A stretch of 64,000 nucleotides of DNA from Pseudomonadota bacterium (GTDB lineage: Bacteria > Pseudomonadota > Alphaproteobacteria > Sphingomonadales > Sphingomonadaceae). The notes beneath the pieces were generated by a model, which saw only the letters and a program-made list of their open reading frames with translations, did not search any database and was not told the DNA's origin. The translations under genes and the position numbers were made by a program. Where the stretch lies: NCBI GenBank assembly GCA_029550345.1, contig JAKPHK010000059.1, positions 1-64,000 on the forward strand, read 5' to 3'. This document shows, piece after piece, positions 47,999 to 57,313 of the stretch (positions are counted from its first letter, which is position 1; every line of letters begins with the position of its first letter).

Positions 47999-48737
47999 AG
48001 TCCCCCCGGGCCGAATCGCCGCGCGCATCGTCCATCGGTTCTGCGGCCTCCTCTGCCTTGGAACGCTCTTCGCGCTCTGCTTGTTGCTGGCGGTATTCGT
48101 CGCGGCGTGAAGCTGCACCGGGGTCGTCGGGGATCGCGGGGTCGCCATAGCTCCCCTGCGGACCCTCGCCGCCTTCCATCAGCCAGCCCAGCCCCTCCAT
48201 GTACCATTCCGGATATTCTGCCATTTCGTTGGCAAGCCTGAGCTTCCGCGAATCGGTGGTGATCGCCAGGATCGTCATGATTTCCGCAAATTCGCGCTTC
48301 TCGCTGTCAATGTTCTGGCCATCTTCCAGCTTTTGCGCGGCCTTGCGAAGCAGTTTACCGAGCAGTGTCTCGACCTTCGCTTCGCTGATGTACTTTGTTT
48401 TTCCGGCAAAGGTCACCTTGGTATCCGGAACGTCGATCGCGGCGTGTAGCACGCTGGTCTTGCCGTCGGCAGAGGGTTCGAAGGTCAGCTTGATGGTGAC
48501 CGGATATTCGCCATCACCGGGAATGGTAAAGAGCACCTCGCCGGGCGCGGGTTCTGTCCGCACCACTTTCAGCCCGGGGAACATCACCCCAAGGTCCGGG
48601 TTGAGTGAAACCTTGCCCAGGGCTTCCTGAACCTTGTCTGCCGGGCGGTCCACGGCAAATGCAAAGTCCTCGCTGCCGCGTCCGCAAGCGGTAAGGAGCA
48701 GGCTGGCCATCACGACCACAGGCAAACCAAAACGCAT
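47976..48737 (-). CDS. Putative lipoprotein with acidic/basic C-terminal region
   Basis: A 253-residue protein whose start MRFGLPVVVMASLLLTACGRG gives a lipoprotein signal, with the lipobox LTAC and lipidated C18. A globular part to about residue 190 follows (ADKVQEALGKVSLNPDLGV, KVETLLGKLLRKAAQKL), then a low-complexity tail rich in Asp, Glu, Arg and Gln (QQQAEREERSKAEEAAE). I do not recognise the family. It is the first gene of a two-gene unit with the exported protein downstream. Confidence 0.72.
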   Translation of the reverse strand: MRFGLPVVVMASLLLTACGRGSEDFAFAVDRPADKVQEALGKVSLNPDLGVMFPGLKVVRTEPAPGEVLFTIPGDGEYPVTIKLTFEPSADGKTSVLHAAIDVPDTKVTFAGKTKYISEAKVETLLGKLLRKAAQKLEDGQNIDSEKREFAEIMTILAITTDSRKLRLANEMAEYPEWYMEGLGWLMEGGEGPQGSYGDPAIPDDPGAASRRDEYRQQQAEREERSKAEEAAEPMDDARGDSARGDYAGPSDY

Positions 48738-48897
48738 CGATCCTCCACCGGGCGCTCCTCGCCCCGGGGGCGGATTTGTAGTTCGAAATCACTAAGATGA
48801 GGTTGCCCGCTTGCCCCGCGCGGCAATTGCGCCTAGATGCGGGCCAAACGGCCGCTCCGCGATGGGGCGGCCCTTCTATTTTCAGACGGAGAAAACC

Positions 48898-49599
48898 GTG
48901 ACCCAGCCGACCCCGCTGATGCCGCATGCCACCGCTTCGTGGCTGGTCGACAATACCGCTCTCAGCTTTGAACAAATCGCGGAATTCTGCGGTCTGCACA
49001 TTCTGGAAGTGCAGGCTATGGCCGATGATCTGGCCAGTTCGAAGTACACCGGGCGCGATCCGGTTCGTTCGGGCGAACTGACTATGGCCGAGATCGAGAA
49101 GGGCCAGGCCGATCCCGCCTATGCTCTGAAGATGCAGAAGGCGCCGGTCACGGTCAGTCGCACCAAGGGTCCGCGTTACACACCGGTATCCAAGCGGCAG
49201 GACAAGCCCGACGGGATCGCATGGATCCTCAAGAGCCACCCCGAAATCTCGGATGCGCAGATCGGCAAGCTGATCGGCACCACCCGCAACACCATCGCCG
49301 CGATCCGCGATCGCAGCCACTGGAACATTGCCAACATCCAGCCGAAGGACCCGGTGACCCTCGGCCTGTGCAGCCAGCGTGAGCTTGATGCGATCGTCGC
49401 CAAAGCAGCCAAGAAGGCCGGCTTGCAGGATGAAGTCGGCGATGACGCACGGCTTGGTGATGACCGGGTTGCGCTGATCGAGGAACTGCGCGCCGAGCGT
49501 GAGGCCCAGGCCAAGGCCGCTGGCGAAGCCGCTCAGGAAGCCGAAGCCCAGGCCTGGCTTGAAGCCAAGCGGGCTGCCGAAGCAGCCGGCGAGGAATAA
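48898..49599 (+). CDS. trcR: DUF1013 family cell-cycle transcriptional regulator (TrcR-type)
   Basis: A 233-residue DUF1013 protein (PTPLMPHATASWLVDNTALS and IAEFCGLHILEVQAMADD), the family annotated as cell-cycle transcriptional regulator TrcR in alphaproteobacteria. It contains two helix-turn-helix-like stretches, the first near FEQIAEFCGLHILEVQAMAD and the second near DAQIGKLIGTTRNTIAAIRD, and an alanine- and glutamate-rich C-terminal tail of coiled-coil type. I chose GTG at 48898 because GGAG lies six bases upstream and it removes a non-conserved N-terminal stretch. Confidence 0.88.
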   Translation: MTQPTPLMPHATASWLVDNTALSFEQIAEFCGLHILEVQAMADDLASSKYTGRDPVRSGELTMAEIEKGQADPAYALKMQKAPVTVSRTKGPRYTPVSKRQDKPDGIAWILKSHPEISDAQIGKLIGTTRNTIAAIRDRSHWNIANIQPKDPVTLGLCSQRELDAIVAKAAKKAGLQDEVGDDARLGDDRVALIEELRAEREAQAKAAGEAAQEAEAQAWLEAKRAAEAAGEE

Positions 49600-49623
49600 G
49601 GCTCTCAGCCACCCTGAATCGGC

Positions 49624-51360
49624 ATGGCCTTTCGCCGCGCGAAGGGCTATGCCGCTTACATGACTGTCAATAGTGTCATTCCCGAACCCTGGCGCGAAAA
49701 TTTTGCGCACCCCGGATCTTGGGAGCTTGACCTGCCACCACTGAGCCTGCCCGCCATGTTCGGTCAGGCCGTTGCCCGGTTCGGTGCGCGGCCGCTGGTC
49801 GATTTTATGGGGCGGCGCTTCTCCTATTTCGATCTTCACGCAGAGGCCGCCGCCTTTGCCGCCGGTCTTCAGGCGCTGGGTGTGGCCAGGGGCGACCGGG
49901 TCGGGCTCTATCTCCCCAATGTGCCGATCTATGTTTCGGCCTATTTCGGGGCGGCGATGGCCGGGGCGACCCTGGTCAACTTCAGTGCACTCTATACCGC
50001 CCCTGAGCTGGCTGCCCAGGTCGAGGATTCGGGCACCCGGCTGCTGGTCACACTTGATTCGGCGGCACTGCTGCCAACTGCACTCAAGGTACTGGAAAGT
50101 TCTTCACTCGAGCGGCTGGTGGTCGGGTCGCTGGGCGCGATGTTGCCCTTTACCAAGCGGGTGCTGCTGAAATTGCTGGGGCGCAAGGCGCTGACGCCGA
50201 TTCCGCACCGCGATGATGTGACGCGCTGGGAGGATCTGCTGGTCCGCACACCGCCCGCGCCGGTTGCGATTGATCCGCAGGCCGATCTGGCGCTGCTGCA
50301 ATATACCGGGGGAACCACCGGCACGCCCAAAGGCGCGATGCTGACCCACCAGAACATCACCGCCAATGCCCGCCAGGTGAACGCACTCGATCCGCAGGCC
50401 GGTCAGCGCGATGTGATCGTCGGGGTGCTGCCGCTGTTCCATGTCTTCGCCAATGTCGCGGTGCTGAACCGCACGGTCCTCAACGGCGGGTGCATCGCCA
50501 TGCTGCCGCGGTTTGAGGCCGGGCAGGCACTCAAGACGCTGGAGAGGGTTCGCGCCACAGCCTTTCCCGGGGTGCCGACGATGTATCAGGCATTGCTCGA
50601 TCACCCGCGTGCGGCCAGCACCGATTTTTCGAGCTTGCGGGTCTGTATTTCCGGCGGAGCCCCCCTGCCGTTGCCGCTGAAGCAGCGGTTCGAGGCGCTG
50701 TCCGGCGCACGGCTGGTTGAAGGCTATGGCCTGACCGAAACCTCGGGCGTGGTCAGCTGCAATCCTTATGAGGGCGAGGAACGCCCCGGCACGATCGGGC
50801 AGCCGCTGGCGGCAACGCGGTTACGCCTGCTGGGCCGCGATGACCCCACCTGCGATGCGCCCGAAGGTGAACCGGGTGAACTGGCGGTACAAGGCCCGCA
50901 AGTGATGCAGGGATATTGGCACCGTCCAGAAGCTGCGGCCGATGTCTTTGCTGATCGACCTGACGGCCGCTGGCTGCGGACTGGCGATGTCGCCACGCTT
51001 GATGCCCAGGGCTATGCCTCGATCGTTGACCGGATCAAGGACATGATCGCGGTAGGCGGTTTCAAGGTTTTTCCCAGCCAGGTTGAGGCTGTGCTGGAGG
51101 AGCATCCCGCGATCAAGGAAGTGCTGGTTATCGGAATGCCCGACGAATATCTGGGCGAGGTGCCGCGCGCCTTTGTGACATTGCAGGACGGTGCCGCGAC
51201 CGATGGCCCGGCTCTGCGCGACTGGCTGAATGCACGGGTCGGCAAGCACGAACGGGTTGATCAGGTAGTGGTGCGGGAAAGCCTGCCCAAGACGATGATC
51301 GGCAAGCTCGATCGCAAAACTCTGCGTGAGGAGCTGGCAAGGAGCGATCCGCCGGCTTGA
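49624..51360 (+). CDS. fadD: Long-chain fatty-acid-CoA ligase
   Basis: Activates fatty acids to acyl-CoA through an acyl-AMP intermediate. The 578-residue protein has the AMP-binding signature YTGGTTGTPKGAMLTH and the GYGLTETSGVVSC motif, with GRWLRTGDVATLDAQGY, DRIKDMIAVGGFKVFPSQ, and the catalytic lysine in PKTMIGKLDRK near the end. The start at 49624 has no strong ribosome site; MTVNSVIPEP at 49660 is an alternative. Neighbouring acyl-CoA dehydrogenases are elsewhere in the window, so the pathway is dispersed. Confidence 0.9.
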   Translation: MAFRRAKGYAAYMTVNSVIPEPWRENFAHPGSWELDLPPLSLPAMFGQAVARFGARPLVDFMGRRFSYFDLHAEAAAFAAGLQALGVARGDRVGLYLPNVPIYVSAYFGAAMAGATLVNFSALYTAPELAAQVEDSGTRLLVTLDSAALLPTALKVLESSSLERLVVGSLGAMLPFTKRVLLKLLGRKALTPIPHRDDVTRWEDLLVRTPPAPVAIDPQADLALLQYTGGTTGTPKGAMLTHQNITANARQVNALDPQAGQRDVIVGVLPLFHVFANVAVLNRTVLNGGCIAMLPRFEAGQALKTLERVRATAFPGVPTMYQALLDHPRAASTDFSSLRVCISGGAPLPLPLKQRFEALSGARLVEGYGLTETSGVVSCNPYEGEERPGTIGQPLAATRLRLLGRDDPTCDAPEGEPGELAVQGPQVMQGYWHRPEAAADVFADRPDGRWLRTGDVATLDAQGYASIVDRIKDMIAVGGFKVFPSQVEAVLEEHPAIKEVLVIGMPDEYLGEVPRAFVTLQDGAATDGPALRDWLNARVGKHERVDQVVVRESLPKTMIGKLDRKTLREELARSDPPA

Positions 51361-51479
51361 TCGTTTGTCCGGGCTTTGGTGGGTTTACGCAAGGACCGCA
51401 GTGCGGGAAAACAGGTGCATAGCGCGACAAGTCTGCGCCCCACCTTCTTTGCTGCGCGAACCCCTGTAAGGGCTCGACG

Positions 51480-51887
51480 TCAAATCGACGCGAGGCTTAC
51501 TACGGCGCTGTCTTCACCAACCGCGCGCGGCGCGAAGCGGCCATCGACCTGGGCGCCCTGCTCGATCGTCAGCGAATCGTAATGGACATCGCCGTGGATC
51601 CGCGCGGTCTTGAGCACCACCAGATCGCGAACGGTGATGGTGCCGCGAACCGTGCCCGAAAGCCGTGCGCTTTCGGCCTTGACCGCGCCGACGATTTCGC
51701 CGCTTTCGCCCTGGACCAGTGCGGTGCAGGTCACATCGCCTTCAACCTTGCCGTCAATGTGCAAATCGGCTGAGGCGGTAACATCGCCCTTGATCCGGAT
51801 GTCGGTGCCGAACACGCTGAAAGTGGGGTTGGCCATTGCTCTACCTGTCGGCTTGTGCGGCGCCGGGTCCGCTTTTCTGGAAAACAT
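51480..51887 (-). CDS. Bactofilin (polymer-forming cytoskeletal protein)
   Basis: A 135-residue protein whose body is the right-handed beta-helix of bactofilins: FSVFGTDIRIKGDVTASADL, IDGKVEGDVTCTALVQGE and ARLSGTVRGTITVRDLVVLK. Bactofilins form filaments near the membrane and guide peptidoglycan enzymes. Starting at ATG 51887 gives the typical MFS opening but overlaps the M23 gene by 47 bases; MANPTFSVFG at 51836 is the alternative. Coupling with an M23 endopeptidase is the well-known shape-control pairing. Confidence 0.85.
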   Translation of the reverse strand: MFSRKADPAPHKPTGRAMANPTFSVFGTDIRIKGDVTASADLHIDGKVEGDVTCTALVQGESGEIVGAVKAESARLSGTVRGTITVRDLVVLKTARIHGDVHYDSLTIEQGAQVDGRFAPRAVGEDSAVVSLASI

Positions 51888-53010
51888 CGGGAACTGCCTC
51901 AAGGAAAGGGCGTGGATTGACCGGGCGGTCGCCGACCCGGACCTCAAAGTGGAGGTGCGGTCCGGTCGAACGTCCGGTGCTGCCGATCAGGCCAATCTGC
52001 TCACCCGGAACTACCGGTTTGCCGACCACGGTGCGGAAGCCAGACATATGGGCATAGCGGGTGATCAGGCCGTTACCGTGGTCGATTTCCACCACGTTGC
52101 CATAGCCAGAACGCTGGCCGACAAAGCTGACCGTGCCCTTGGCCGCGGCATAGATCGGTGCCCCCATCGGGCCCCGGAAATCGAGTCCGGGGTGAAATTC
52201 GCCGCCGCCACCGGTGAAGGGATTGGCGCGGTAGCCATAGCCTGACGAGATATATTCCAGGCTGGCCGGAAGCACCTGCGGCAGACCGGCGACCGACCGT
52301 TCGAGCGCGTCCATCCGCGCCAGGCTGGCGGCAAAACGGGCGAAGCGCGGATCGATCGTTCCATCGGAAGAGGTTGCCATGTCGATCAGCGGACCACCCT
52401 GAGCGGTCTTGTCATCCAGGCTGGCGAGCATCGTCTGGGGGTTGAGGCCAAGCTGAGTCAGATGCGCCTCTGCCGCAGCGGCGCGGCGATCGGCCAGGCG
52501 GGTCAGGCCTTCGATGTAGGCCAGCTGGCGTGCTTCGATCCGGGCGAGATCAGCGGCCCCGGGCACGGCCATCGAAACCTTGGTTACGGTTTCGGCCGCT
52601 TCGCTTGCGCTGTCGGATACCGTTTCACCGGACTTGGCGTTCTTGGGCAGATCACCCAGCACCGACTGGGTGGCCTTTTCGATGAAATCCTGACGACGGT
52701 TGAGATCGTCCTTAACCTTGCTGAGATCGTCGCCATAGGCCTTCAGGCGGCTCTCGGAGCTGGCGACCTTGGCTTCGCGGTCAAGCAGCGAGGCACGGTC
52801 GCGATTCGACAGGTAATTGGCAATCGCCATCCCGCTAATCGAGAGCACCCAGACCAGCAACAGGCCCGCAACCGCCCCCGCGCCAATCATCTGGACGCGC
52901 GAAGACACCTTGATGAAACGAACCTGCCCTTCGGACCGCATGAAAAATTCGCGATCCGGAAACCAGGCCCGCATCCGGGCGCTGAACCCGCTGGCGGACA
53001 GTTTTTGCAA
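51841..53010 (-). CDS. M23-family metallopeptidase with transmembrane anchor and coiled coil
   Basis: A 389-residue peptidase. The N-terminal cytoplasmic region ends at a transmembrane helix (about 40-65), then a coiled coil (about 70-115, DREAKVASSESRLKAYGDDL) extends into the periplasm, and the C terminus is a LytM domain with HPGLDFRGPMGAPI and GPHLHFEVRVGDRPVNP (zinc ligands). It probably cuts peptidoglycan cross-links. The bactofilin gene overlaps its end, so the pair is most likely a morphogenetic module. The start ATG at 53010 is followed by the typical basic N terminus. Confidence 0.92.
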   Translation of the reverse strand: MQKLSASGFSARMRAWFPDREFFMRSEGQVRFIKVSSRVQMIGAGAVAGLLLVWVLSISGMAIANYLSNRDRASLLDREAKVASSESRLKAYGDDLSKVKDDLNRRQDFIEKATQSVLGDLPKNAKSGETVSDSASEAAETVTKVSMAVPGAADLARIEARQLAYIEGLTRLADRRAAAAEAHLTQLGLNPQTMLASLDDKTAQGGPLIDMATSSDGTIDPRFARFAASLARMDALERSVAGLPQVLPASLEYISSGYGYRANPFTGGGGEFHPGLDFRGPMGAPIYAAAKGTVSFVGQRSGYGNVVEIDHGNGLITRYAHMSGFRTVVGKPVVPGEQIGLIGSTGRSTGPHLHFEVRVGDRPVNPRPFLEAVPDVFQKSGPGAAQADR

Positions 53011-53198
53011 AGCGACCCCAAGTCCCTGGTTAATTTGTTGGTCGCGCGGCTAGCAGGTGAATCCCGGGTAGGCGAATCTGGCGCCCCCAAGACTCGTTGA
53101 ATCGAACGAGGCGCGCGACGAATCGTTTTCTTGCTGACATCGGTGAAAGGAATCGCGGCGGTGACAAGCGTGGACGGGAGTGTTACGCGCCCGGAATC

Positions 53199-54473
53199 AT
53201 GATCGCGCCCCCCACCGAAACGCCCAGTCCCGAAGCTCTGGTTGCGCAGCTTGCGGCATCCGGCCGCGCGGCCCAGCGGGTGCTGGCCCGGGCCGATCAC
53301 GCGGCCAAGGCAACGGCGCTCCGAGGCGCGGCGCAGGCCTTGAGAGAGGATGAGCCCGCGATCCTTGCGGCCAATGCCGAAGACCTTGCCGCAGGCCAGG
53401 CGAACGGCCTCAGTCCGGCTATGCTCGATCGGCTCAAGCTCGATTCGGCTCGCCTGTCAGGCATCGCTGATGCGGTTGATTCGATTGCTGATTTGTCCGA
53501 TCCGGTGGGAAAGGTCATCGATACGGTGACACGCCCCAACGGGCTGGTGCTAAGCCGGGTGCGGGTGCCGATCGGGCTGATCGGGATCATCTATGAAAGC
53601 CGCCCCAACGTCACCGCCGATGCAGCCGCGCTGTGCCTGGCATCGGGCAATGCGGTACTGCTGCGCGGCGGCAGCGAGGCGGTGCGTTCCAACCGGGCAA
53701 TCCATGCCGCGCTGGTGCGCGGGATCGAAAGCGCCGGACTGCCGGGCGCGGCGATACAGCTGCTGCCGACTCAGGACCGGGCGGCGGTTGGCGCGATGCT
53801 GGCGGCGGCTGGGCTGATCGACATGATCGTGCCGCGCGGCGGGAAAAGCCTGGTCGCGCGGGTTCAGGCCGATGCCCGGGTGCCGGTTCTGGCTCACCTG
53901 GACGGGATCAACCACACCTATATCCACGCCGCCGCCGATCCGGCCATGGCGGTAGAGGTGGCGGTAAATGCCAAGCTGCGCCGGACCGGGATCTGCGGGG
54001 CGATGGAAACCCTGCTTCTCGATGCCCAGTTCCCCGCCGCGCAGGCGGTGGTTGCCGCGCTGCTCGATCGCGGCTGCGAACTGCGCGGCGATGCCCGCGC
54101 CATGGCGCTCGATCCACGGATCCGACCCGCCACGGACGAGGACTGGGACACCGAATACCTTGATAGTGTGCTGTCGGTTGCGGTGGTTGACGGCCTCGAC
54201 CCAGCACTCCGCCACATTGCGGCGCATGGCTCACAGCATACTGAAGCTATTGTTTCACAAGATGAAACGGTCGTTGAACGGTTCCTGCACGAGGTTGATG
54301 CGGCGATTGTCATGGCCAATGCTTCAAGCCAGTTTGCCGATGGCGGCGAATTCGGACTGGGTGCGGAAATCGGCATTGCAACCGGGCGGCTCCACGCGCG
54401 CGGCCCGGTCGCGCTTGAAGGTCTGACCACCTACAAGTGGCTGGTCCGCGGGACCGGGCAGGTGCGGTCCTGA
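53199..54473 (+). CDS. proA: Gamma-glutamyl phosphate reductase
   Basis: Second step of proline synthesis from glutamate: reduces gamma-glutamyl phosphate with NADPH. The 424-residue protein is an aldehyde-dehydrogenase-type fold, with catalytic C266 in RRTGICGAMETLLLD and the family segments LIGIIYESRPNVTADAAALC and VPVLAHLDGINHTYI. ATG at 53199 gives the usual start; the frame is open further upstream without a good start. nadD begins 37 bases inside its 3' end. Confidence 0.95.
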   Translation: MIAPPTETPSPEALVAQLAASGRAAQRVLARADHAAKATALRGAAQALREDEPAILAANAEDLAAGQANGLSPAMLDRLKLDSARLSGIADAVDSIADLSDPVGKVIDTVTRPNGLVLSRVRVPIGLIGIIYESRPNVTADAAALCLASGNAVLLRGGSEAVRSNRAIHAALVRGIESAGLPGAAIQLLPTQDRAAVGAMLAAAGLIDMIVPRGGKSLVARVQADARVPVLAHLDGINHTYIHAAADPAMAVEVAVNAKLRRTGICGAMETLLLDAQFPAAQAVVAALLDRGCELRGDARAMALDPRIRPATDEDWDTEYLDSVLSVAVVDGLDPALRHIAAHGSQHTEAIVSQDETVVERFLHEVDAAIVMANASSQFADGGEFGLGAEIGIATGRLHARGPVALEGLTTYKWLVRGTGQVRS

Positions 54474-55111
54474 GGCGGATCGGGCTTCTTGGCGGGAGCT
54501 TCAACCCCGCCCATGGCGGCCACCGCCGGATCAGCCTGTTTGCCTTGGATGCGCTCGGCCTGGATGAGGTCTGGTGGTTGGTCTCTCCCGGCAATCCGCT
54601 GAAGCCCAAGGCCGGGATGGCCCCGCTCGCGGCACGGCTGGCCTCGGCCCAGCGGCAAGCCAGGCGTGCGCCGATCGTGCCGACCGCGATCGAGCGCGAA
54701 CTGGGCACGCGCTTTACCGTCGATACCCTGCGCAGGCTCAAGGTGCGCTATCCCAAATACCGCTTCATCTGGCTTATGGGCAGCGACAATCTGGCCCAGT
54801 TTCACCGCTGGAAGGCCTGGCGCGCGATCGCCCGCGCCATGCCGATTGCGGTTATCGCCAGACCGGGCTATGAAGGTGCTGCCCGGGCGAGCCTCGCCGG
54901 GGCCTGGCTCGGCCGATACCGGCGGTCCGCTGCCAGCCTGAAGCACCGGGCAGGATGGAGCGCACCCGCGCTGATACATTTGCGATTCGATCCCGATCCG
55001 CGCTCGGCGACTGCCGTTCGCCGCGCCGATCCAGACTGGGCCAGCCGCTTTTCCGGCAAGCGCCAGCGGGATCGATTGACGCACCATCCCGTTGAACCCG
55101 ACATCGCATGA
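54437..55111 (+). CDS. nadD: Nicotinate-nucleotide adenylyltransferase
   Basis: Makes nicotinate adenine dinucleotide from nicotinate mononucleotide and ATP in NAD synthesis. The 224-residue protein has GLLGGSFNPAHGGHRRIS (nucleotide-binding loop with HGGH), LMGSDNLAQFHRWKAWRAIA and the late motif PRSATAVRR, the NadD SxTxxR sequence. The only plausible start is GTG at 54437, which overlaps proA by 37 bases, so the two are translationally coupled. Length is normal for the family. Confidence 0.92.
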   Translation: MAGPRDRAGAVLRRIGLLGGSFNPAHGGHRRISLFALDALGLDEVWWLVSPGNPLKPKAGMAPLAARLASAQRQARRAPIVPTAIERELGTRFTVDTLRRLKVRYPKYRFIWLMGSDNLAQFHRWKAWRAIARAMPIAVIARPGYEGAARASLAGAWLGRYRRSAASLKHRAGWSAPALIHLRFDPDPRSATAVRRADPDWASRFSGKRQRDRLTHHPVEPDIA

Positions 55112-55151
55112 ACCCCCGCGACGCCCGCCCAGAGGAACTCTTTTCGTTTTC

Positions 55152-55550
55152 ATGACGCCTGCCAGCCCCAATCCGGCCACCGCCGCCACGCCCGCCCCGC
55201 TCCCCGCATCGGAGCCGGGCTCGCTTCACGAACTGATCCTCAAGTCGCTTGACGACGACCAGGCGCAAGAACTGGTCTCGATCCCGCTTGAGGGCAAGAG
55301 CTCGATCGCTGATCACATGGTGATCGCCTCGGGTCGTTCGACCCGTCAGGTCGCCGCGATGGCCCAGAAGCTGGCAGAACGGGTCAAGCAGGGCGGCTTC
55401 GGCCATGTCCGGATCGAAGGCCTGCCTGCTGCGGATTGGGTGCTGATCGACGCAGGCGATGTGGTGGTCCACCTGTTCCGCCCCGAAGTGCGCACGTTCT
55501 ACAACCTCGAACGGATGTGGGCATTCGGAGACAGTGCCGGCGCCGCCTAG
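55152..55550 (+). CDS. rsfS: Ribosomal silencing factor RsfS
   Basis: A 132-residue Iojap/RsfS protein with LKSLDDDQAQELVSIPLEGKSSIADHMVIASG and the ending YNLERMWAFGD. It binds uL14 on the large ribosomal subunit and blocks joining of the two subunits when nutrients are short. ATG at 55152 is taken; an earlier in-frame ATG at 55092 lies inside nadD. The order proA, nadD, rsfS, rlmH is conserved in proteobacteria. Confidence 0.92.
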   Translation: MTPASPNPATAATPAPLPASEPGSLHELILKSLDDDQAQELVSIPLEGKSSIADHMVIASGRSTRQVAAMAQKLAERVKQGGFGHVRIEGLPAADWVLIDAGDVVVHLFRPEVRTFYNLERMWAFGDSAGAA

Positions 55551-55560
55551 GCGCACCGCG

Positions 55561-55983
55561 ATGCAGCTCCACATCATCGCCCGCGGCAAGATCGCCCGAT
55601 CGCCCGAAGCCGAGCTGGTGGAGCGTTATGCCAAACGGATCGCCTGGCCGCTGCGGCTGACTGAGCTACCCGATGTCGGCGGGACGATCCCTGCGGCGCA
55701 GACCCCCTGCCGCGAGGTGCTGCTCGACGAACACGGCAAGCAGATGAGCTCGGAAGACTTCGCCGCCCTGCTGGGCCGCTGGCGCGATGACGGCGTGCGA
55801 GAGGCCCGGTTCCTGATCGGTGCCGCCGATGGGCACGGCGCGGCGGCGCGCGAGAAGGCCGATCTGCTGCTCGGTTTCGGGGCGATGACCTGGCCGCACC
55901 TGCTGGTCCGCGCGATGCTGGCCGAACAATTGTGGCGGGCAACCAGCATTCTTGCTGGCCATCCCTATCATCGTTCGGGATAA
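55561..55983 (+). CDS. rlmH: 23S rRNA (pseudouridine-1915-N3)-methyltransferase RlmH
   Basis: Methylates pseudouridine 1915 of 23S rRNA at the ribosome interface. The 140-residue SPOUT methyltransferase opens MQLHIIARGKIARSPEAELV and has the SAM-binding trefoil knot segments REARFLIGAADGHG and MTWPHLLVRAMLAEQLWRA, ending in HPYHRSG. Start and length match the family. It begins 10 bases after rsfS. Confidence 0.95.
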   Translation: MQLHIIARGKIARSPEAELVERYAKRIAWPLRLTELPDVGGTIPAAQTPCREVLLDEHGKQMSSEDFAALLGRWRDDGVREARFLIGAADGHGAAAREKADLLLGFGAMTWPHLLVRAMLAEQLWRATSILAGHPYHRSG

Positions 55984-55992
55984 GGCCCGGCA

Positions 55993-57213
55993 ATGAACCG
56001 GCACCTTGTTCTGTCTGCCCTGGCGGCGCTGGCCCTGATCCTGGGGGTGCGTCAGGGGCTGGCCCAGAACTCGGCCCAGACGATCGAAACCGCCGAAGAC
56101 GCGCAAAAGGCGCTGGCTGAGGCCGAGGCCCAGGGCAAGGAAGCCCGCGCCCGCGCCGAAATGCTTGAGGCTCAGGCCGCCACGGCGGTCGCCGCTGCCG
56201 ACAAGACCGCCCGTGAAGGCGCGGCGCTGGCCGCCCGAATTCAGGAGTCTGAGGCCGAGATCGCCCGAAACGAAGCGCAAATCCGCCTGATCGGCCAGCA
56301 GCGCGCGGCCTTGCGGGCCGAGCTGGCGCAAAAGCAGCGCCCGCTGGTTGAACTGACTGCCGCGCTCCAGCGCCTGTCGCGGCGTCCGGCGCTGCTCGCG
56401 CTGTTCCGCCCGGGCTCGATCCACGAGGCGGTCTATCTGCGCGCCGTGCTGGAAACGATGCTACCCGAAGTGGCGCGCCGCACCGCCGGGCTGCGCGCCG
56501 CGATTGCCCGCGGCAAGGCGCTGCAGGCCCAGGCCGAGCAGGCCAGCGCGGCCTTGCGTGCCAGCCAGGGCGAACTCAATGCCCGCCGCCAGCAGCTTGG
56601 CGCGGTCGAGGCCCGCCAACGGCTCGAATCGCGCAATGCGAGCGGCGATGCCGACCGAGAGGCCGAACGCGCGTTGGCGCTGGCTGAACAGGCGCGCGAT
56701 CTTTCAGGTCTGGTCGGGGAGCTCGACAAGGCGGGGCGCCTGCGTGAACAGCTGGCGGCCTTGCCTGGTCCGATCCTGCGTCCAGCCCAGCCGCAGTCCG
56801 CCGCAGTTGCAGTGCCGATCACGGCACAGCCTGCCCCGACCGGCGCGCCGCCAAGCTATATTTTGCCGGTCTCCGGACGGCTGGTGGCTGGTTTCGGTGA
56901 AGGTGGAGTCGGTCGGGTCCAGTCGCGCGGGCTATCGCTGGCGGCGCGCGCCGGGGCTCAGGTGATTGCTCCGGGTGCCGGGCGGGTGGTCTTTGCCGGG
57001 CCATATCAGGGCTATGGCACGATCGTGATCATCGAACATGGCGGAGGCTGGACCTCGCTCGTAACCGGGCTCACCACGCTTGATACCAGGGTCGGCCGGA
57101 CGGTGGTGACCGGATCGCCGCTCGGGCAGGCCGGACCGGGCAGACCGGTGCTGACGCTTGAGCTGCGCAAGGACGGCCAGCCGGTCAACCCACTGGACTA
57201 TCTCAGACGTTGA
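55993..57213 (+). CDS. EnvC/NlpD-like murein hydrolase activator with M23 domain
   Basis: A 406-residue secreted protein with a signal peptide (MNRHLVLSALAALALILGVR, cleaved near GLAQ). A long alpha-helical coiled-coil region (about 30-250) precedes a C-terminal LytM domain (about 290-400). In that domain the key residues look altered (SRGLSLAARAGAQVIA where active M23 enzymes have HxGxD, and TLELRKDGQPVNPL instead of HLHxE), so it is probably a catalytically dead activator like EnvC that recruits or activates amidases during division. It sits in front of the CtpA-like protease gene. Confidence 0.9.
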   Translation: MNRHLVLSALAALALILGVRQGLAQNSAQTIETAEDAQKALAEAEAQGKEARARAEMLEAQAATAVAAADKTAREGAALAARIQESEAEIARNEAQIRLIGQQRAALRAELAQKQRPLVELTAALQRLSRRPALLALFRPGSIHEAVYLRAVLETMLPEVARRTAGLRAAIARGKALQAQAEQASAALRASQGELNARRQQLGAVEARQRLESRNASGDADREAERALALAEQARDLSGLVGELDKAGRLREQLAALPGPILRPAQPQSAAVAVPITAQPAPTGAPPSYILPVSGRLVAGFGEGGVGRVQSRGLSLAARAGAQVIAPGAGRVVFAGPYQGYGTIVIIEHGGGWTSLVTGLTTLDTRVGRTVVTGSPLGQAGPGRPVLTLELRKDGQPVNPLDYLRR

Positions 57214-57313
57214 GCCGGGTCCGGACGTTGTATCCGGGCGGATCAGCGCCATCTGGTGTTAACGCGGACTGCGCGATATAGCGTCGCTGCAATTGCAAAA
57301 GGCTGCCCTGTTG

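Noticed and set aside
54244..54272. GTTTCA-N5-TGAAAC inverted repeat in proA, resembling a parS half-site pair
   Set aside because: The central spacing is wrong for ParB, which needs a continuous TGTTTCACGTGAAACA; it lies within ordinary coding sequence.
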